Positions 49,722 through 54,780 of a stretch of DNA of 54,780 nt are shown in pieces (positions within the stretch are counted from its first letter, which is position 1; every line of letters starts with the position of its first letter). Source of the DNA: an uncultured Lachnospiraceae bacterium (GTDB taxonomy: Bacteria; Bacillota; Clostridia; Lachnospirales; Lachnospiraceae); NCBI GenBank assembly GCA_910588405.1, contig CAJUPT010000018.1:1-54780 (forward strand). The letters run 5' to 3'. A program made the translations under genes and the position numbers. The notes under the pieces are model-generated. The model was not told the DNA's origin. It saw nothing but the letters and a program-made list of their open reading frames with translations, and made no database searches.

Positions 49722-50498
49722 TCATCCCATTTTCCTCGCTGTCAGCGCCGCCCCCAGCGCCCCCGCGTACCTGGCGAAAGGATGGGTTTCCACCGGCCGC
49801 CCCAGCTTTTCAGACAGAACGCGGATAAAATAGGGGCTGGCACACAGGCCGCCGGTCAGCGCCACGTCGCCGTTGATCCCAAAACGGGAAGCCAGGTTTG
49901 CTACCCGGGAGGCCACGGAATGGATCACCCCAGCGGCGATATCCTCCCTGTTTTCCCCGGCGCTGATATGGCTGATCACCTCTGACTCCGCAAATACCGT
50001 ACACATGGCGCTGATGGCCAGCGGCTTCCCGGCCGCCGCCAGCCGGTACATTTCTTCCAGAGATGCCCCAAGCCTGGTGGACATCACCTCGATAAATTTT
50101 CCGGTTCCGGCAGCACATTTATCGTTCATCAGAAAATCCGATACCTGCCCGTCGGCCACCTTGATGATTTTGGTGTCCTGTCCGCCTACGTCGATGATTG
50201 TGGCATTTTTTCGGAACAGCTCCCAGCCTCCTTTTCCGTGGCAGGTAATTTCCGTCACCACCTTGTCGGCGTAATCCACACAGATTCTTCCGTAGCCGGT
50301 GGCCACACAGCGCATCCTTTCGGCATATCCCTTTTCCGCCAGCTTTTCATGGATGGCACAGGCAGTCTCCCTGCCGTTCCAGCCGGTGGGCAGGACGAAG
50401 GAATCAACGATTTCGGTTTCATCCAGGATTACGGTTTTTGACGCCGTAGAGCCGATATCGATTCCCACATAATATGTTTTTTCTGTTGGATGATTCAT
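49722..50498 (-). CDS. ATP-dependent activase, HgdC/YjiL type (double-cubane protein reductase)
   Basis: A 258-residue member of the BcrAD/BadFG/HgdC ATPase family (actin-like fold): YYVGIDIGSTASKTVILD, IDVGGQDTKII and a C-terminal GGLCASPYF. The [4Fe-4S] cluster at the dimer interface is held by Cys in NDKCAAGTGKF and in ISAMCTVFAESE. It couples ATP hydrolysis to low-potential electron transfer into the partner protein. The frame is open to 50573, but MNHPTEKTYYVGIDIG (50498) gives the usual start, though the SD is weak. Its partner is encoded upstream on the same strand. Confidence 0.85.
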   Translation of the reverse strand: MNHPTEKTYYVGIDIGSTASKTVILDETEIVDSFVLPTGWNGRETACAIHEKLAEKGYAERMRCVATGYGRICVDYADKVVTEITCHGKGGWELFRKNATIIDVGGQDTKIIKVADGQVSDFLMNDKCAAGTGKFIEVMSTRLGASLEEMYRLAAAGKPLAISAMCTVFAESEVISHISAGENREDIAAGVIHSVASRVANLASRFGINGDVALTGGLCASPYFIRVLSEKLGRPVETHPFARYAGALGAALTARKMG

Positions 50499-50594
50499 TC
50501 CATCACGCTTTCTTTGTTTCTTTTCTGCTCTATTTTTCTTTTTCGGTTCTCCGAAAGCTTCCTGTGTCCGCACAGATCAATATAAACAGAGTTT

Positions 50595-50734
50595 TTCATA
50601 TCATAGGAAAGTCCTCTGTACTTCCCTATGATACAAAAAGCCCTCCGGACAGGATCGCACTGCGGCGGAAAGGTAAAATGTCGCCAGGACGACCCGCCGC
50701 AGGCGGAGAATCTGCCAAAGGCAGATTCTTATTC
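50595..50734. repeat. Structured intergenic repeat, copy B (inverted relative to C)
   Basis: The reverse complement of this stretch matches copy C almost base for base: the same AGAATCTGCC/GGCAGATTCT hairpin, CCGCCTGCGGCGGG, TGGCGACATTTTACCTTTCC, CCGGAGGGCTTTT and TATCATAGG.AAG end. It fills the gap between the double-cubane protein gene and its activase gene. Confidence 0.88.
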
Positions 50735-50754
50735 ATTCGGCAGACATTCCGCCA

Positions 50755-51903
50755 TCACTTCTCAATGGTTTCCAAAAACGCTTCCAGACGGGTGCCAATC
50801 TGCCCTTTATCGGACTGGGAATAATCGGTCTCGATCATCAGATAAGCCTTTCCTTTATTCGTCACAGTCTCTTTCACATAATGGGACTCAATATTATAAG
50901 TATGGCAGGCTTGGAGAATGATCTCAATCACACCATCCGCCTGATATTCCTCCAGCATTTCCTCTATGTAGCGCATCCGGCTGTCATTGGGGCTCATGAC
51001 AGAGCAGTTAATGTTCAGATATTTTTTCGCCAATGCATCGTAAACCGGCATGGACTCGTCCACTGGCTCCACCTTTTCCCTGGTTCCGTTGCAGCAGTCA
51101 AAGCCGACTACATCCGCGCCCAATTCTTCCACAGTCTTGATGATTTTATCCCTAACACCGCTGTTGGGGCAGCCGGTGATAATGATTCTGGGCCGTTTAT
51201 TGGGTTTCCCCTCAAAATTTTGTTTCCAGTCCTCATAGACCTCTTTCGTCCGTGCTTCAATGACGGCGCAGCGGTCTTCGATGTCAAAATTAAAGCCCAG
51301 GCCGTCTAGGCGGGTTCCCAGCTCATAGCCGCTGATGGGGGCAGGGTTCAGCTTGCCCAGCTCCAAAAACCCAAGCAGCGCCTTGCGCTCCCTGTTCCGC
51401 AGCTGAATTTCTTTTTTGATCCGTTCTTCTGAAATCTCAATTCCGTAGAAATCCTCCAGCTTTTCCTTCAGGCGGATCATCTCTCCCTTCCAGGATTCCA
51501 GCGCCGCCTCCGAACGGGAATGGGGCAGCTGCATCACATAGGTTTCTTTAATTTCATTCATCAATTCAAATGTTTTCCGCTTTCCGTCGCAGGTGGTCTC
51601 TCCCACGATTAAATCGGAGAAATAAAAATAGGGGCAGGTATCCGTCAGGGCAAATCCATAGCTGGCCTTGATCAGCGGGCACAGATTTCTGGGCAGCTTC
51701 GTCTCCGCCGCAGGAATCGGCTCCTCGCTGGTAGCGCACAGCGGCGCCGCCACGGCATCCGCAGCTCTTAAAATTTCCTCGGGTACAAAGGTACAGAATA
51801 TGCCTACCACATTTCCGCCCTTCTCCTTCCAGTCCTTCATACGCAGAAACCCTGCTTTCCTGGCCTCTGCATAGGATTCAAAATTGTCCGGCAATTTTAA
51901 CAT
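50755..51903 (-). CDS. Double-cubane cluster protein-like reductase (HgdB/YjiM type)
   Basis: A 382-residue member of the 2-hydroxyacyl-CoA dehydratase (HgdB-like) family encoded without a second dehydratase subunit. Cysteines occur in VGIFCTFVPEE, LCATSEE, NLCPLIKASYGFA, DTCPYFYFSDLIVGETTC, ITGCPN, FDCCNGT, NINCSV and LQACHTYN. A lone HgdB-like protein with its own activase matches the double-cubane cluster proteins (DCCP; YjiM/YjiL in E. coli), which hold an [8Fe-9S] cluster and reduce small molecules such as acetylene in vitro. The natural substrate is unknown. The gene is flanked by inverted repeat copies B and C. Confidence 0.82.
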   Translation of the reverse strand: MLKLPDNFESYAEARKAGFLRMKDWKEKGGNVVGIFCTFVPEEILRAADAVAAPLCATSEEPIPAAETKLPRNLCPLIKASYGFALTDTCPYFYFSDLIVGETTCDGKRKTFELMNEIKETYVMQLPHSRSEAALESWKGEMIRLKEKLEDFYGIEISEERIKKEIQLRNRERKALLGFLELGKLNPAPISGYELGTRLDGLGFNFDIEDRCAVIEARTKEVYEDWKQNFEGKPNKRPRIIITGCPNSGVRDKIIKTVEELGADVVGFDCCNGTREKVEPVDESMPVYDALAKKYLNINCSVMSPNDSRMRYIEEMLEEYQADGVIEIILQACHTYNIESHYVKETVTNKGKAYLMIETDYSQSDKGQIGTRLEAFLETIEK

Positions 51904-51999
51904 CTTGATATTCTCCTCGCTTATGATTCTGATGTGTTAATTATACCGTCATATATTAATAATGTCAATGTATTCATTTTAATTATTAATAAATATATT

Positions 52000-52137
52000 G
52001 AATAAGAATCTGCCGTTGGCAGATTCTCCGCCTGCGGCGGGTCGCCCTGGCGACATTTTACCTTTCCGCCGCAGTGCGATCCTGCCCGGAGGGCTTTTGA
52101 TATCATAGGAAAGTTCGGAGGACTTTCCTATGATACA
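52000..52137. repeat. Structured intergenic repeat, copy C
   Basis: About 138 bases rich in nested palindromes: AGAATCTGCC/GGCAGATTCT at the left, GTCGCC/GGCGAC in the middle and TATCATAGGAAAG/CTTTCCTATGATA at the right. Nearly identical to copy B in opposite orientation, so the two flank the double-cubane gene as inverted repeats. Confidence 0.88.
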
Positions 52138-52142
52138 AAAAA

Positions 52143-52188
52143 TAACCCCGAAAGAACGATCTTATAAAAATGATCCTTTCGGGGTTAT
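52143..52188 (-). terminator. Terminator after the flavodoxin-fold reductase gene
   Basis: AACCCCGAAAG pairs with CTTTCGGGGTT (11 bp). On the minus strand it is followed by ATTTTTTG, which merges with repeat copy C. Confidence 0.88.
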
Positions 52189-52206
52189 AAAAATCTAATC
52201 GGGAGC

Positions 52207-52824
52207 CTATCTGATAAAGTTGGTCGCAATCCGTTCTTCCTTTTCAGGAAGGCCGAATTTTTCTTTGCCCAAGGCGATGCTTTTCATCAAAAATGCCATA
52301 TTCCGGGCAAGGGAACGCATCGTCTGCATGCCCTCTTTGTCCTGCTCCGCCTCGCCGGGCGTTCTTCCATGAATGCTGTTCCAGTAATGGCTGGACGCTA
52401 CGGGCATCCCGGAAATGGTGAAATATTTGTTCAGCTCGTCAAAGGTGGCGGACAGCCCGCCTCTTCTCGCAGCCACCACGCTGGCGCCCACTTTCATGGT
52501 TTTGTCAAAAGGGGTGCTGTAAAACAGGCGGTCTACAAAAGAAATCAGCGTTCCGTTAGCCGACGCGTAATACACCGGGCTTCCGATCACCAGGCCGTCA
52601 CAGGCTTCAAATTTCGGAGCCGTCTCATTCACCAGGTCGTCAAAAGCGCATTTCCCCTTTTTTGCGCACGCGCCGCAGGCCACGCAGCCCCGGATCGCCT
52701 CCCTGCCCACCTGTATGATCTCTGTCCCGACGCCCTGTTCCGCAAAAATCTTCTCCATCTCATGGAGCGCCGCATAAGTATTCCCCTCTGCATGGGGACT
52801 GCCGTTAAGCATTAAAACCTTCAT
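52207..52824 (-). CDS. NADPH-dependent FMN reductase / iron-sulfur flavoprotein family
   Basis: A 205-residue flavodoxin-fold protein: KVLMLNGSPHAEGNTYAAL (FMN phosphate loop), the Cys group GCVACGACAKKGKC, and GSPVYYASANGTLISFVDRL. The cysteine pattern is that of iron-sulfur flavoproteins of anaerobes or their ISF-like relatives. It probably transfers electrons from a ferredoxin or NAD(P)H, but the acceptor is unknown. The frame is open to 52851, but GGAGG fits ATG 52824. A nitroreductase lies upstream on the same strand. Confidence 0.88.
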   Translation of the reverse strand: MKVLMLNGSPHAEGNTYAALHEMEKIFAEQGVGTEIIQVGREAIRGCVACGACAKKGKCAFDDLVNETAPKFEACDGLVIGSPVYYASANGTLISFVDRLFYSTPFDKTMKVGASVVAARRGGLSATFDELNKYFTISGMPVASSHYWNSIHGRTPGEAEQDKEGMQTMRSLARNMAFLMKSIALGKEKFGLPEKEERIATNFIR

Positions 52825-52869
52825 ATACTTGAACCTCCGCTTCTTTATCAACTAACTGCCACGAATATA

Positions 52870-52956
52870 ATCCGGCAAAACATGCCATTCCGCACGCTGC
52901 AGCGTACGCCCTCGGCACGCCGCAGGTATTCTCTATGACGGCATATTTTGCCGGAT
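52870..52956 (-). other. Long intercistronic hairpin between two flavin enzyme genes
   Basis: ATCCGGCAAAACATGCC (52870-52886) pairs with GGCATATTTTGCCGGAT (52940-52956), 16 of 17 positions. Inside lies the 12-base palindrome ACGCTGCAGCGT. There is no U-run. It may stabilise the upstream mRNA or attenuate transcription. Confidence 0.65.
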
Positions 52957-52994
52957 GTTTCGCAATAAAGGACTTTTTATAAAGCTTCTTGCGC

Positions 52995-53516
52995 CTATTG
53001 GATTCTATAAACCCAGTTTTCCTTCCGCGCTTTCGCTTCCGGATACGCTCCGTCCACATACCCAAGCACACAATGCCCCACACCCTCATACTCGCCGGTA
53101 ATTCCAAAAGATTTTAAGATTTCTTTTCCTTCCGCCGACTCAAATTCCTCTTTTGCCCGGTGAATCCAGCAGCTTCCGATGCCCAGCTCATGGGCCGCCA
53201 GCATCAAATTCCCCATGACAAGGCTGCCGTCATATACATGGGTAGGGCAGCTTTTATCCGCCAATACGACCAGGACAACCGGCGCCCCGTAAAAGGGGTC
53301 TCCCTGGGAACCCATGATTCCGGCATTCATACGGGACAGCTTATCTCTCATCTCTTTATTGGTCACTGCAATAATGATCGGGGACTGCTTGCCCATCCCT
53401 GTCGCCGCATAGGTCCCTGCCGTGATAATCTCATCCAGCGTTTCCTGGGGCACCATGTCCGGTTTAAATTTTCTTATGCTTCTGCGTGTCTGCATCTTTT
53501 TTAATAAATCCGTCAT
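52995..53516 (-). CDS. Nitroreductase family protein
   Basis: A 173-residue FMN enzyme of the nitroreductase family: MQTRRSIRKFKPDMVPQETL near the start (FMN-binding Arg-x-Ser-x-Arg), AATGMGKQSPIIIAVTN, and LAAHELGIGSCWIHRAKEEF near the C-terminus. Members reduce nitro groups, quinones or other acceptors; the substrate is unknown. GGAGG precedes ATG 53516, within leader motif copy 5. Confidence 0.9.
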   Translation of the reverse strand: MTDLLKKMQTRRSIRKFKPDMVPQETLDEIITAGTYAATGMGKQSPIIIAVTNKEMRDKLSRMNAGIMGSQGDPFYGAPVVLVVLADKSCPTHVYDGSLVMGNLMLAAHELGIGSCWIHRAKEEFESAEGKEILKSFGITGEYEGVGHCVLGYVDGAYPEAKARKENWVYRIQ

Positions 53517-53520
53517 ATTG

Positions 53521-53587
53521 TAACCTCCGTAAAAGTTCTGCAACGTCCTTTTAAGCTCTCTGAAGCTGATTTACTGCTTGACGTTGC
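53521..53587 (-). promoter_or_regulatory. Leader motif copy 5 (GCAACGTC...GACGTTGC-AGAACT-SD)
   Basis: On the minus strand GCAACGTC (53580-53587) pairs perfectly with GACGTTGC (53540-53547). AGAACTTTTA and GGAGG follow, and the ATG is at 53516. This is the copy with the longest stem of the five. Confidence 0.55.
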
Positions 53588-53680
53588 CTTGAAGTTTCTT
53601 ATTTTGAGTATATCATCAAAGTAAATTTGAAACAAGCGAAAAAGGCAAATACCAGCGAAAGAAATACCAGTAAAAGGAAG

Positions 53681-54780
53681 TCAGCGAAACTTCTGAGACA
53701 ACGTTTTCAAACCGCGTTCTCGGAACCAGAACAGCATGGTAAAAACAACCCCTGTCGCAATCCAGGAAGCAACGTAAATCCATACAATACAATCCATGGT
53801 CTTATATCTCGGTAAAAGAACCAATATGCCCACAACCCGGAGCAGGCAGGTACAGACAAGCGTAATAAGCATTGGTTTTACCGTGTCCCCCATGCTACAG
53901 CAGGCGCCAGAAAAAGCTTCTGCCAGCGCATAAAACACAAAAAAAGGAGCCATGATTTTCATATAGACAACGGACAGCGGCACCACATCTTTTGCATCTG
54001 CCGCAGATACAAACCAGTGCCCCATCATCCCCGTTCCGAAAAACAGGACGACGCTAATCGCGGCCACACAGGCGGCGGACATTCCTGCGCCTGCCAGCAC
54101 GCCCCGCTTTACCCGGTTTATTTTTCCGGCGCCTATGTTCTGTGCCGTATAAGTGGTCAGCGCCGGACTCATGGCATCCGCCAGCAGCCAGATCAGCATA
54201 TCCAGCTTATCACAGATTCCCCATGCCGCAATCTGATTTGTCCCCATGCTGTTCACGCTGGCTTGGACAATGGAATTGGCCACGGGAAAGAGAACCGCCT
54301 GCAGCGCCAGAGGGAAGCCTGTCTTTATCATAGACAGCATATGCTCTTTACAAAAGTGTATGTGCCAGATTTTTTTCTGTCCTTCCTCACGCTCAATCCC
54401 TGCCAGCAGCCACATCGTATATGCCGCGCTGACGATCTGGGAAAAAACTGTGGCTGCAGCCGCTCCCCTGACACCCAGACGGAATACGCCCACCAGCAGC
54501 AAGTCCCCCGCTATGTTCAGAACCGAGCAGAGCACCAGCACATATAAGGGGCGTTTGGAATCCCCCAATGCTCGAAGAACGCCGGAAGTCATGTTATAAA
54601 GAATCATCGCCCATATCCCACTGAAATACACCTGTGTATAAGCGGCTGTCTGTTCATATATGTCTTTCGGCACAGCCATGATATCCAGAAAAAAGGGCGT
54701 CATCAACACACCGGCAATGGAACAGATCACGCCCAGGACAACCGCAACCGTATATGCAGTCCGTATGGAGCAGTGCAGGC
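53681..54780 (-). CDS. MATE family multidrug efflux protein, partial
   Basis: The 3' part (about 366 residues) of a MATE transporter, which exports drugs or metabolites in exchange for Na+ or H+. At least nine hydrophobic segments are visible, with family motifs such as SGVLRALGDSKRPLYVLVL, GFPLALQAVLFPVAN and AYTQVYFSGIWAMILYNM. The frame remains open to the window edge, so the start is missing. Full-length members have about 450 residues. Confidence 0.9.
   Translation of the reverse strand, partial: LHCSIRTAYTVAVVLGVICSIAGVLMTPFFLDIMAVPKDIYEQTAAYTQVYFSGIWAMILYNMTSGVLRALGDSKRPLYVLVLCSVLNIAGDLLLVGVFRLGVRGAAAATVFSQIVSAAYTMWLLAGIEREEGQKKIWHIHFCKEHMLSMIKTGFPLALQAVLFPVANSIVQASVNSMGTNQIAAWGICDKLDMLIWLLADAMSPALTTYTAQNIGAGKINRVKRGVLAGAGMSAACVAAISVVLFFGTGMMGHWFVSAADAKDVVPLSVVYMKIMAPFFVFYALAEAFSGACCSMGDTVKPMLITLVCTCLLRVVGILVLLPRYKTMDCIVWIYVASWIATGVVFTMLFWFRERGLKTLSQKFR

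Noticed and set aside
52805..53107. 100-residue frame between the flavin enzyme genes
   Set aside because: It overlaps the 3' end of the nitroreductase gene and the start of the flavoprotein gene in another frame and runs through the intercistronic hairpin.

Overview
The window reads as a chromosomal segment of an anaerobic Firmicute, most probably a member of the Lachnospiraceae (Clostridia). The grounds are strong GGAGG ribosome binding sites, Gram-positive LexA boxes, a glmS ribozyme, a Prp protease next to an L27 with a cleavable N-terminus, radical-SAM, ferredoxin and CODH-like genes, and a pair related to 2-hydroxyacyl-CoA dehydratases. The family-level assignment is inference. I see no rRNA, tRNA, CRISPR array, prophage or transposase gene.

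Layout. Positions 1-1581 hold a manganese-riboswitch-controlled mntP and a YwaF-like membrane protein. Positions 1623-3259 hold a PadR regulator and its HAAS-domain membrane partner, behind a promoter followed by three 28-bp repeats. Positions 3281-8295 form a peptide-antibiotic sensing and resistance module: a response regulator and kinase divergent from an ABC ATPase with two permeases, with four 11-bp-spaced repeats at the ABC promoter. A heptad-repeat coiled-coil gene (8422-8838) and a YfbR-like HD phosphohydrolase follow. Positions 9796-13385 are cooS-like, cooF-like and FAD/NAD oxidoreductase genes without acetyl-CoA synthase. Next come a PatB-type C-S lyase, an ECF sigma factor with its membrane partner, a highly structured intergenic element, an RluD-type pseudouridine synthase, a cytidylate-kinase-like protein and a DUF2975/XRE pair.

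Positions 20319-29124 hold glmS with its ribozyme, a DUF2726 protein, a TtcA-like/XerS-like tyrosine recombinase pair, a long FtsA-like protein, and a LysM (YneA-like) gene divergent from lexA across four SOS boxes. Positions 29268-40383 are the conserved housekeeping string, read on the minus strand: TIGR03960 radical SAM, DUF2344, RNase G, [inserted GT-C/ricin gene], rplU, prp, rpmA, obg, yhbY, nadD, yqeK, rsfS. Positions 40555-48734 hold ilvA and the plsX-acpP-rnc-smc-ftsY cluster, with rnc split by a frameshift. The remainder has a P-loop kinase-like gene, a double-cubane-type reductase pair set among three copies of a structured repeat, two flavin enzymes and the 3' part of a MATE transporter.

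The observations I find most worth following are: a five-copy 5'-leader motif with one compensatory stem change; the CooS homologue that keeps the cluster cysteines but lacks the acid-base residues of CO dehydrogenases; the three-copy intergenic repeat around the double-cubane genes; the 156-bp structured element before rluD; the perfect palindrome in which two convergent genes share their stop codons; and the split rnc.
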